Shown: piece after piece, positions 1-5,492 of the stretch
Layout of the letters: each line of letters starts with the position of its first letter
How positions within the stretch are numbered: the stretch's first letter is position 1
DNA from: an uncultured Roseburia sp.
Lineage (GTDB): Bacteria; Bacillota; Clostridia; Lachnospirales; Lachnospiraceae
DNA length: 6,711 nt
Reading direction: 5' to 3'
Assembly (NCBI GenBank): GCA_905206195.1
Contig: CAJLGN010000076.1
Span: 1-6,711, forward strand
Program-made: the position numbers and the translations under genes
The notes under the pieces: model-generated
Database searches by the model: none
What the model was told of the DNA's origin: nothing
What the model saw: only the letters and a program-made list of their open reading frames with translations

Positions 1-122
1 GAAACCAGAATAAACGCCATGAGCAACTGCCCGTTGCGGTTGTTCTTACCACCGCCGCCTCCCTGATCGCCCCCCTTGTTATTCCCGTTGTTGTAACTGT
101 TATTCGGTCCTTGATTATCCAT
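1..122 (-). CDS. ftsH: Probable ATP-dependent zinc metalloprotease FtsH, N-terminal fragment
   Basis: Only the first 40 codons are inside the window; the gene continues past the left edge. The start ATG is at 122 and is preceded by a purine-rich GGAAAGGA about 10 bases upstream. The visible protein opens with a hydrophilic tail rich in Asn and Gly, including a run of five Gly, and then turns hydrophobic (GQLLMAFILV), as if entering a membrane helix. Clostridial FtsH proteins commonly have such a low-complexity Asn/Gly/Lys cytoplasmic tail before the first transmembrane segment. FtsH is a membrane-anchored AAA+ protease that degrades misfolded membrane and regulatory proteins. The AAA+ and zinc-protease domains are not visible, so the name rests on the tail and the start of a membrane segment. 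Another membrane protein with a similar tail cannot be excluded. Confidence 0.55.
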   Translation of the reverse strand, partial: MDNQGPNNSYNNGNNKGGDQGGGGGKNNRNGQLLMAFILV

Positions 123-192
123 AAAGTACTTATCCTTTCCAAACAGCATAAGCCTTGCGGCCGTATCTGGATTTTATCGTAATATCTTCTTT

Positions 193-221
193 ATTATATT
201 GAAAATACAATCCAAAAGCAA
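193..221 (-). promoter_or_regulatory. Leftward promoter for the ftsH-like gene
   Basis: On the minus strand a -35 TTGCTT (216-221) and a perfect -10 TATAAT (193-198) are separated by exactly 17 bases. The predicted start is near 186, giving a leader of about 65 bases to the ATG at 122. Three similar heptads lie directly upstream of the -35 (see findings). Confidence 0.6.
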
Positions 222-339
222 TATGAACTTCGTGAACTTTTCCTGACCTTTCTAAATTCTTTCTAAAAAAATCTGCATTCCAAAGGTCCGCTCCGAGCGT
301 CCGGAATCCACATATTTTTTATCCTTTTTTAAATTTCGC

Positions 340-368
340 TGGATTTTAGAAGCACTTAGTTGTATACT
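340..368 (+). promoter_or_regulatory. Weak candidate promoter for pyrG
   Basis: A good -10 hexamer TATACT (363-368) has only a poor -35 candidate, TGGATT (340-345), 17 bases upstream. The predicted start is around 374-376. No better -35/-10 pair was found close to pyrG on this strand, but the -35 match is only 3 of 6. Confidence 0.35.
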
Positions 369-443
369 GTATTGGTTAATAGGGCTGTCCCAAAATACCG
401 ATTCGCCCCCATCCTAGTATTTACAATTTCATGATTATATATG

Positions 444-449
444 AGGAGG
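444..449 (+). promoter_or_regulatory. pyrG ribosome binding site, fixes the start
   Basis: A perfect AGGAGG sits 8 bases before the ATG at 458. An in-frame ATG further upstream at 431 has no such site and would place this sequence inside the coding region, so 458 is the real start. Confidence 0.9.
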
Positions 450-457
450 AAAACTCT

Positions 458-2065
458 ATGCCTGTAAAATATGTCTTTGTCACCGGCGGCGTCGTGTCCG
501 GTCTCGGGAAAGGTATCACGGCCGCTTCCCTCGGAAGACTCTTAAAAGCCCGCGGATACAAAGTGACCATGCAGAAATTCGACCCGTACATCAATATCGA
601 TCCCGGAACCATGAACCCGATCCAGCACGGCGAGGTGTTCGTGACGGACGACGGTGCAGAAACAGATTTGGACTTGGGACATTACGAGCGCTTTATCGAC
701 GAGAGCCTGACAAAAAATTCCAATGTGACAACCGGCAAGGTATACTGGTCCGTATTGCAGAAAGAGCGCCGTGGCGATTTCGGTGGCGGAACAGTTCAGG
801 TAATCCCACACATCACCAACGAGATCAAGAGTCGTTTTTACCGAAACTTCACCTCCGAGGATACGCACATCGCCATCATCGAAGTGGGCGGAACGGTCGG
901 AGATATCGAGAGCCAGCCTTTCCTGGAGGCAATCCGCCAGTTCCAGCACGAGGTGGGCCGAGAGAATGCGATTCTCATTCACGTGACGCTGATTCCCTAC
1001 ATCAAGGCCTCCGGCGAGCTTAAGACAAAGCCCACCCAGTCGAGTGTCAAGGAACTGCAGGGCATGGGCATCCAGCCCGACATCATCGTCTGCCGCTCCG
1101 AGCACGAGCTGGATCAGAGCATCAAGGACAAGATCGCACTTTTTTGCAATGTCCCAAACGATCACGTGCTGCAAAATTTGGATGTTGAATATCTCTATGA
1201 AGCGCCGCTTGCGATGGAGAAGGAGAATCTCGCGAAGGTTGCCTGCGATTCTCTGCACCTCGCCTGCCCCGATCCAGATCTAAAGGACTGGGTGTCTATG
1301 GTTGACGCGCTGCGCCATCCCAACAAGGAAATCACCGTTGCGCTGGTCGGAAAATATATCGCGCTGCACGACGCTTACATCTCTGTCGTGGAGGCGTTAA
1401 AGCACGGGGGCATCGCGGAGCGCGCGACTGTCAATATCAAGTGGATCGACTCGGAGGATGTGACCGCTGACAATGTGGACGAACTGTTCCGCGATGTGTC
1501 CGGCATCCTGGTTCCGGGCGGCTTTGGCTCCCGCGGTGTCGAAGGAAAGATTCTCGCCGCCAAATATGCCAGAGAACACGGGGTTCCTTATCTGGGTCTC
1601 TGCCTCGGTATGCAGGTCGCCATCATCGAGTATGCGAGACATGTCTGCGGCTACCATGACGCGCACAGCATCGAGCTGGCTCCAAGCACCACACACCCGG
1701 TCATCGCCCTGATGCCGGATCAAAATGGTGTTGAGGACATCGGCGGAACTTTGCGGCTTGGCTCCTACCCATGTCTTCTGGACAAGACCTCCAAGGCGTA
1801 CGAGGTGTACGGTTCCGAGGAAATTCATGAAAGGCACCGCCACCGCTATGAGGTGAACAACGATTTTCGCGCAGCTTTAACCGAGAAGGGCATGAAGCTC
1901 TGCGGCACCTCCCCCGACGGCAGAATCGTTGAGATGATCGAGATTCCGGATCACCCGTGGTTCATCGCCACACAGGCACACCCGGAGTTAAAGTCCAGAC
2001 CGAACCGCCCGCATCCGCTGTTCAAAGGCTTCGTGGAGGCCGTGATCCGGCACGGATCGAACTAA
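458..2065 (+). CDS. pyrG: CTP synthase (glutamine-hydrolysing)
   Basis: Makes CTP from UTP, ATP and glutamine in the last step of pyrimidine nucleotide synthesis; cytosolic and normally a tetramer. The product is 535 aa, the usual length. The N-terminal synthetase domain (about residues 1-267) opens with the P-loop-like [11 protein letters not shown] (9-19) and contains the family stretches [16 protein letters not shown] and [11 protein letters not shown]. The C-terminal class I glutamine amidotransferase domain (about 290-535) shows the oxyanion-strand motif PGGFGSRG, the nucleophile elbow GLCLGMQ with Cys382, and the HPE motif with His508 and Glu510, so the catalytic triad is complete. The start at 458 is set by AGGAGG 8 bases upstream. 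It appears monocistronic: a long hairpin with a T-rich tail begins within 10 bases of its stop. It is divergent from the ftsH-like gene. Confidence 0.98.
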   Translation: MPVKYVFVTGGVVSGLGKGITAASLGRLLKARGYKVTMQKFDPYINIDPGTMNPIQHGEVFVTDDGAETDLDLGHYERFIDESLTKNSNVTTGKVYWSVLQKERRGDFGGGTVQVIPHITNEIKSRFYRNFTSEDTHIAIIEVGGTVGDIESQPFLEAIRQFQHEVGRENAILIHVTLIPYIKASGELKTKPTQSSVKELQGMGIQPDIIVCRSEHELDQSIKDKIALFCNVPNDHVLQNLDVEYLYEAPLAMEKENLAKVACDSLHLACPDPDLKDWVSMVDALRHPNKEITVALVGKYIALHDAYISVVEALKHGGIAERATVNIKWIDSEDVTADNVDELFRDVSGILVPGGFGSRGVEGKILAAKYAREHGVPYLGLCLGMQVAIIEYARHVCGYHDAHSIELAPSTTHPVIALMPDQNGVEDIGGTLRLGSYPCLLDKTSKAYEVYGSEEIHERHRHRYEVNNDFRAALTEKGMKLCGTSPDGRIVEMIEIPDHPWFIATQAHPELKSRPNRPHPLFKGFVEAVIRHGSN

Positions 2066-2070
2066 TATAT

Positions 2071-2220
2071 AAAAAGACTGACATAAAATGAATGATATCT
2101 GATATTATCTGTGTAATTTTAACAAGAATACACTCCGGTGAAGTTTACGCCGAAGGACTTCTTATTGAAATTGCACAGAGACAAGATAGATCCCTCACTT
2201 TATGCCAGTCTTTTCTTTTT
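2071..2220. terminator. Long imperfect hairpin, probable bidirectional terminator, possibly a structured RNA
   Basis: Almost the whole gap between pyrG and the convergent DUF6472 gene folds on itself. Lower stem: 2072-2080 pairs with 2206-2214 (9 bp), one A/C mismatch, then 2082-2087 pairs with 2199-2204. A loosely paired internal region follows. Upper stem: 2109-2128 pairs with 2159-2178 over 20 positions with one mismatch and two G-U wobbles. An apical hairpin pairs 2134-2140 with 2148-2157, with a GAA bulge and a seven-base loop. The + strand ends in TTTTCTTTTT (2211-2220). The minus strand ends in TTTTTATATAT from the A-run at 2071-2075, so it can terminate both convergent units. Three wobbles (2114/2173, 2120/2167, 2139/2149) are pairs only in + strand RNA. 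A terminator role is likely; a separate RNA function is open. Confidence 0.7.
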
Positions 2221-2226
2221 ACATTC

Positions 2227-2406
2227 TTACATCTGATGGCGCACCACCGCATACTCATCGTCCAGCCGATAATACGGGCACTCTTTATAGCACCCTTGCA
2301 TCAATCGCGCAGCGTCATCCTCGTCCATATCCACCTCACAGTAATACTGCCCATCTTCCTCCTCATATACATAAAACACACAGGTATCGCAATTTAAACT
2401 CGCCAT
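2227..2406 (-). CDS. DUF6472 family small cysteine-containing protein
   Basis: A 59-aa protein of unknown function. It opens with a CDTC motif (Cys6, Cys9), has a further Cys23, Cys39 and Cys43 followed by PYYRLDDEYAVVRHQM at the C-terminus, and is strongly acidic in the middle. This cysteine spacing and tail match what I recall of DUF6472, found widely in Lachnospiraceae. The paired cysteines could bind a metal, but this is inference. The start ATG at 2406 is three bases after the TAG of the upstream 127-aa gene. Its GGAGG (2413-2417) lies directly before that stop codon, inside the upstream coding sequence, so the two are probably translationally coupled. It ends 7 bases from the T-rich edge of the long hairpin shared with convergent pyrG. 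Confidence 0.8.
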   Translation of the reverse strand: MASLNCDTCVFYVYEEEDGQYYCEVDMDEDDAARLMQGCYKECPYYRLDDEYAVVRHQM

Positions 2407-2409
2407 CCC

Positions 2410-2793
2410 CTACCTCCATTCCGAGATCACATCATCATAGAGTTGCAGCAGAAAATCACGCAAAAGCTCCCTCTGCGTATTCCAGTATCTCTCCGTGATC
2501 TCATCCCCGTCGGTCTGCGTCTCCGTGACATCCAAAACCGCATCCAAAATCTCCGGGTTCAGATCATCCATCGCCTCCTGCACCGCCGCCTCAAAATCAC
2601 AGTAACTGTCACTTGTGAGATACAGAATAAAATTGCGGCGGTTTAGATTCCGCGCCTCGTAGCTCCCTGCAAAAATATCGTTTCCTGCGACTGCAATCTC
2701 CTCAAACGCTTTCCTCACCATCTCGTATTCGACCGGGCAGTAACTCTCCTCAAAAAATTTATCGAATACTTCTCTGTCAATCTTCTGTTCCAT
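2410..2793 (-). CDS. Hypothetical acidic protein, 127 aa
   Basis: I do not recognise the family. The protein is soluble, rich in Glu and Asp, with two cysteines (Cys19, Cys65) and no signal peptide or membrane helix. The sequence reads as mostly helical (for example EYEMVRKAFEEIAVAG and FEAAVQEAMDDL) and ends in ISEWR. The ATG at 2793 is chosen. A GTG at 2796, directly before it, is an equally placed alternative that would add one residue. AGAGGA lies about 8-13 bases upstream of the ATG. It is the first gene of a tight two-gene operon with the DUF6472 gene, only three bases apart, and is divergent from the DUF4250 gene. Co-occurrence suggests a shared but unknown role. Confidence 0.8.
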   Translation of the reverse strand: MEQKIDREVFDKFFEESYCPVEYEMVRKAFEEIAVAGNDIFAGSYEARNLNRRNFILYLTSDSYCDFEAAVQEAMDDLNPEILDAVLDVTETQTDGDEITERYWNTQRELLRDFLLQLYDDVISEWR

Positions 2794-2796
2794 CAC

Positions 2797-2883
2797 GCCG
2801 TCCTCTGCTTGCTTTTTCTAGTTCCCTGTGTTATTTTAGCATAGTTATAAACAGTATAAAAGATGAAAACAGGAGAATTTGCC
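2797..2883. promoter_or_regulatory. Short divergent promoter region
   Basis: About 87 AT-rich bases between the 127-aa gene (leftward) and the DUF4250 gene (rightward). Possible -10 elements are minus-strand TAAAAT (2833-2838) and plus-strand TATAAA (2855-2860, with TTATTT at 2831-2836 as a poor -35 at 18 bases). The two would overlap, so the units may compete. Neither -35 is convincing. Confidence 0.3.
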
Positions 2884-3072
2884 ATGACCCATTATGAAAA
2901 ACTTCCAAACGACCCTATCATGCTTTTAAGCTTCCTCAATACACAGTTGCGCGATAATTTTGACTCTCTGGACGATCTTCTCGCCTCATTCCAGCTAAAT
3001 CGCCAGGAAATCATCGAAAAAATGAGCGGAATCGACTACACCTACGACACCTCCGTCAACCAATTTGTCTGA
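2884..3072 (+). CDS. DUF4250 domain-containing protein
   Basis: A 62-aa protein of unknown function. The pattern LPNDPIMLLSFLNTQLRD, followed by a helix with SLDDL, then EIIEKMSGIDYTYD and the C-terminal NQFV, matches the compact DUF4250 family of clostridia. In DUF4250 proteins the last residues are typically YD..LNQFV, as here. The start ATG at 2884 is chosen because AGGAG (2871-2875) lies 8 bases upstream; an in-frame ATG at 2863 would put that site inside the gene. It is a single small gene, divergent from the 127-aa/DUF6472 operon. It converges on the metallopeptidase gene, with only 16 bases between their stop codons and no visible terminator there. The helical content hints at a DNA- or protein-binding module, but nothing in the sequence proves it. 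Confidence 0.85.
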   Translation: MTHYEKLPNDPIMLLSFLNTQLRDNFDSLDDLLASFQLNRQEIIEKMSGIDYTYDTSVNQFV

Positions 3073-3088
3073 CGGATCGCTGTGCACA

Positions 3089-3664
3089 CTATCCCGGGAT
3101 CTCGTCGTTTAGATACTTCCTGACCCGTTTCCACTCAGGGTAGAACTGCGTCATATAGCCCCAGAATACCGCATTGTGGCTCGCCTCAAGGATGTGCGTC
3201 ATCTCATGCACTACCACGTACTCCAAGCATTCCGGCGGTTTCTGCAGCAGCGCCAGATTGATGTTGATGTGGTGTGTCCTTACATTGCAGGAGCCCCAGC
3301 GGGTCTTCATCTGCCGTATGGTGATTCCTGACACCCGGACATCCATCACCGGTTCCCACCGCGCCACAAGGCGCTCCACCTCCCCTTTCAGCAGACACTT
3401 CTGCCGTGTAAGCTCCGCATTATCCAGTGTCTTATTTTCTGTCCGGCGCTCCTTCGCCCCAGCATATTTCTGCTGATATTTTTTGATCCAGTCGATGCGC
3501 GCTGCGGCGAACGCGCGGATTCTGGCATCGCTCATCTGGTGCGGCGCTGAGATCAGCACCGAACCGTCCTCCTTTTTGATGCGCAAATACATATTTTTCA
3601 TGCGCTTTTTTGTGACGGCGATTGCTACACCGTCCACCTCAAAGCTGTACCTCTTTTCCTTCAT
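3089..3664 (-). CDS. YgjP-like (DUF45) zinc metallopeptidase
   Basis: A 191-aa cytosolic protein of the YgjP/DUF45 metallopeptidase family (M48-like). The zinc motif HEMTH spans 153-157, with His163 a likely third ligand (HExxH-x5-H), and is preceded by the family signature TRWGSC (121-126) and the strand ININLALLQKP. The N-terminal half has the usual basic, strand-rich region (KKRMKNMYLRIKKEDGSVLI) and the ARIDWIKK helix. The start at 3664 is chosen because AAGGA (3671-3675) lies 6 bases upstream. A reading frame open to 3781 would overlap the WYL gene and add a tail unlike the family. It lies 55 bases downstream of the WYL regulator on the same strand with no terminator between, so they are probably cotranscribed. 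The cellular substrate of this family is not established. Its 3' end faces DUF4250 across 16 bases. Confidence 0.9.
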   Translation of the reverse strand: MKEKRYSFEVDGVAIAVTKKRMKNMYLRIKKEDGSVLISAPHQMSDARIRAFAAARIDWIKKYQQKYAGAKERRTENKTLDNAELTRQKCLLKGEVERLVARWEPVMDVRVSGITIRQMKTRWGSCNVRTHHININLALLQKPPECLEYVVVHEMTHILEASHNAVFWGYMTQFYPEWKRVRKYLNDEIPG

Positions 3665-3719
3665 ATATTTTCCTTCCCGCCGCGCATGGCTTCTCTGGGA
3701 CGCCGCCACCCGCACATTC

Positions 3720-4760
3720 TCACACATCGTCCGCCACGGTGCTCTTGCCGGCGGAATCTTCCACTTTTCCAGCCGCGTCATACTGCGACAGAATCTCCCT
3801 CAGATAATCTCCGTACGCCCGCGCGACCCACTCCGGCGATTCGATCCGCAGCGCTGCGCCCAGCCCTGCTGCCCAGCCGAAAAATTGACGGCTCACAGCG
3901 ACGTTCACGCGCACCTGTATGTGGGCCTCGTCGCGCTTGCGCATCGCCGCCTCCTTGCCAAAGCGGTCAACCATCACGCCCGTCAGAGAGTTCTCACAGC
4001 TGAGTGTCACCGTCTCCTCCTCCCCGGCGAACATCCCGAACGTCTTTCTGGAATAGCCCGCGATATCAAAATTTTCAAACTGTTCCTTCCCCTCTCTCGC
4101 CTCCTCCATAAGGTCAATCTTTACCATCTTGTCAACCCGGTAATGCCTTATCATACAGCTTCTGCCGTCGTATGCGACCAGATAATAATTCTCGTCGTCC
4201 CAGGAGAGCATCCACGGGCTGACCTCATAGAACGAGCCGCCACGGCGCAGCTTCATCTCCTTCTCCACGCTCCACTCAAAATATTGGAAACGGACTCTGA
4301 CATTTGCGGCGATGGCATTGTAGATCACGTCCACATTATAATAAATATTCTCGTTGACCGCCTTGTTGCGGTTCGTGACCACCACCTGGCGGTGAAGCTG
4401 TCTGCCCTCGTTCTTGCTGCACAGCGTCTCAAGCTTTGCAATCAGCTCCCTCGATTTCTTTCCTGTAATAAACTTTGACGCCTGCACCGCATCGACCAAA
4501 AGCTTTAGCTCTGCGAGCTGAAACTGCCGGCTGGCAAGATAATAGCCGCCTGGCCGCTCCTTGATCTTAATGATGTCCATCCCAAACTCCGCCAATGCAT
4601 CGATATCTGAATAGATGCTCTTGCGCTCCGCCGTGATTCCATTTACGGCGAGATAGTCGATCATCTGTCGGGTAGTAACCGGGTGTTCCTCATCCGACCT
4701 CTCCAGAAGGCACTGTGCCATATATAATAATTTTAACTTTTGCTTCTCCGCCCTTGCCAT
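3720..4760 (-). CDS. WYL domain-containing transcriptional regulator
   Basis: A 346-aa DNA-binding regulator. Residues about 7-75 form an N-terminal winged helix-turn-helix of the HTH_11/DeoR-like kind: TTRQMIDYLAVNGITAERKSI (29-49) is the recognition region, followed by a GGYYLASR wing. The WYL domain spans about 140-215 and includes SPWMLSWDDENYYLVAYD (181-198) and the RHYRVDKM strand (205-212). A C-terminal WCX-like extension (about 249-325) starts with VTLSCENSLTGVMVDRFG. WYL domains are thought to sense nucleic acid or nucleotide ligands; the ligand here is unknown. The last 17 or so residues are Asp/Ser/Lys-rich and probably disordered. The start ATG at 4760 has AAGGGA about 8 bases upstream and a clear promoter (4807-4835). 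It is the first gene of a probable operon with the metallopeptidase and divergent from the perR-like gene. Confidence 0.9.
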   Translation of the reverse strand: MARAEKQKLKLLYMAQCLLERSDEEHPVTTRQMIDYLAVNGITAERKSIYSDIDALAEFGMDIIKIKERPGGYYLASRQFQLAELKLLVDAVQASKFITGKKSRELIAKLETLCSKNEGRQLHRQVVVTNRNKAVNENIYYNVDVIYNAIAANVRVRFQYFEWSVEKEMKLRRGGSFYEVSPWMLSWDDENYYLVAYDGRSCMIRHYRVDKMVKIDLMEEAREGKEQFENFDIAGYSRKTFGMFAGEEETVTLSCENSLTGVMVDRFGKEAAMRKRDEAHIQVRVNVAVSRQFFGWAAGLGAALRIESPEWVARAYGDYLREILSQYDAAGKVEDSAGKSTVADDV

Positions 4761-4806
4761 GTCTCTTTCCCTTCCGCGGTATCAAACTATTTTTTCCTTT
4801 CTTAAT

Positions 4807-4835
4807 ATTATAATTGGATTCCCCTGCTTTTACAA
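4807..4835 (-). promoter_or_regulatory. Leftward promoter of the WYL-metallopeptidase unit
   Basis: On the minus strand, -35 TTGTAA (4830-4835) and -10 TATAAT (4807-4812) are 17 bases apart. The predicted start is near 4800, giving a 40-base leader. A perfect GAGTG-CCTC-CACTG-type palindrome (GAGTG 4841-4845, CACTC 4850-4854) sits a few bases upstream of the -35 and could be an operator. Confidence 0.7.
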
Positions 4836-4964
4836 TAATAGAGTGCCTCCACTCAGCCTCACTTTCCCCCTTTTCCAGCAATCTGTTTTGGCAGCCGAAC
4901 ACGCGTTTGACAGCCACATCCAAATACAAAAGCACAAAAAAATCTTTTTATTTTGAAAAAAGTC

Positions 4965-4993
4965 TTGACACTTCTGACATATGTATGTATATT
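4965..4993 (+). promoter_or_regulatory. Strong promoter of the perR-like unit
   Basis: Consensus -35 TTGACA (4965-4970), 17-base spacer, -10 TATATT (4988-4993). An A/T-rich stretch (about 4936-4962) directly upstream resembles an UP element. The predicted start is about 5000, inside the palindrome at 4998-5012. Confidence 0.85.
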
Positions 4994-4997
4994 GGAA

Positions 4998-5012
4998 TTA
5001 GAATAATTCTAA
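4998..5012. promoter_or_regulatory. Per/Fur-type operator
   Basis: TTAGAATAATTCTAA is a perfect 7-1-7 palindrome. It differs from the Bacillus Per box (TTATAATNATTATAA) at one position per half-site. It covers the predicted transcription start, an ideal place for autorepression by the PerR-like protein encoded just downstream. Confidence 0.8.
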
Positions 5013-5029
5013 GTTCAGGGGAATATGAT

Positions 5030-5386
5030 ATGACTTACGGACAAAGTATACTGAAAATTATAAACGGAACAAAAGATCATATGACGGCGGAACAGGTATT
5101 TTTTACATTGAAAGAGCAGTTTCCATCTGTCGTCATAGCCACGGTGTACAACAACCTCAACAGACTTTATCAACAGGGAAGTATTCGAAAAATTAGTGTG
5201 TCAGGACAGCCTGACAGATATGACAGGATCGCGAAGCATGACCACCTAGTGTGCGGCCTCTGCGGTAATCTTGCTGATATTTCTCTTTCTGACATGACCT
5301 GTGACTTAGAAAAACAGCTGGGCTTTCCTATTGAAGCCTACGATTTGAAAATACAATATATCTGCCCCGAATGCCGGAAGTCTTAG
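5030..5386 (+). CDS. PerR/Fur family transcriptional repressor, short form
   Basis: A 118-aa metal-dependent repressor. The winged helix contains HMTAEQVFFTLKEQFPSVVIATVYNNLNRL (17-46), with the family's ATVYNNL recognition helix. Two CxxC pairs (Cys75/Cys78, Cys112/Cys115) form the structural zinc site. His17, Asp65, His70, His72 and Asp83 line up by eye with the five regulatory-metal ligands of Bacillus PerR (H37, D85, H91, H93, D104), so peroxide sensing by iron-catalysed histidine oxidation is plausible. It lacks about 20 N-terminal residues (the first helix) compared with Bacillus PerR. The ATG at 5030 has AGGGGA 8 bases upstream and no good earlier start. It has its own promoter and Per-like box, so it is probably autoregulated. 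The PTPS-like gene follows 106 bases downstream with no convincing terminator between. Fur or Zur function is the main alternative. Confidence 0.88.
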   Translation: MTYGQSILKIINGTKDHMTAEQVFFTLKEQFPSVVIATVYNNLNRLYQQGSIRKISVSGQPDRYDRIAKHDHLVCGLCGNLADISLSDMTCDLEKQLGFPIEAYDLKIQYICPECRKS

Positions 5387-5492
5387 TTTTTCCGACAACA
5401 GCGTGTAAACCAAACCGCTGGCAGAGCCCAAATGTGTGCGAATGCGGGTGCGTAATCCCGTAAATATAAATAAAATAATAGGAGGACAACAA

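Larger units (their letters stand above)
123..457. other. Divergent intergenic region between ftsH-like gene and pyrG
   Basis: About 335 bases with no gene. Besides the leftward promoter it holds a heptad direct-repeat cluster (224-250), a repeated TTTCTAAA (249-256 and 260-267), a 7-bp inverted repeat GACCTTT/AAAGGTC (245-251 with 282-288), a small CGCT-CCG-AGCG hairpin (289-299), a weak rightward promoter candidate, a GGG at 382-384 with CCCCC at 406-410, and the pyrG ribosome binding site. I see no terminator or small ORF with a ribosome binding site. Confidence 0.6.

Noticed and set aside
382..397. GGGCTGTCCCAAAATA resembles the terminal inverted repeat of some insertion sequences
   Set aside because: No matching inverted end, target duplication or transposase remnant is present in the window.
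542..1258. Long open reading frame (238 codons) on the minus strand within pyrG
   Set aside because: It is antisense to a fully recognisable pyrG, has no ribosome binding site and no recognisable motif; it is a reading-frame shadow of biased codon use.
2134..2157. Lysine-riboswitch-like CGCCGAAG in the apical part of the long hairpin
   Set aside because: None of the other conserved lysine-riboswitch segments are present and it lies downstream, not upstream, of a gene.
2092..2397. + strand open frame of about 100 codons after pyrG
   Set aside because: It begins inside the long hairpin, has no ribosome binding site, and runs antisense to the DUF6472 gene.
3483..4478. 331-codon + strand open frame opposite the WYL and metallopeptidase genes
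   Set aside because: It lies antisense to two clear genes, spans the gap between them, and its Arg/His/Leu-rich composition is typical of an antisense shadow.
5375..5394. CGGAA/TTCCG hairpin at the end of the perR-like gene as a terminator
   Set aside because: The stem is only 5 bp with a 10-base loop, and the T-run lies inside the loop rather than after the stem.
5387..5492. Possible riboswitch (preQ1 or cobalamin) ahead of the PTPS-like gene, suggested by GGGTGCGTAATCCC at 5446-5459
   Set aside because: Only a 4-bp hairpin with a chance likeness to a cobalamin core is there; the rest of either consensus is missing, and the CAGCG/CGCTG hairpin (5399-5420) does not match preQ1-I.
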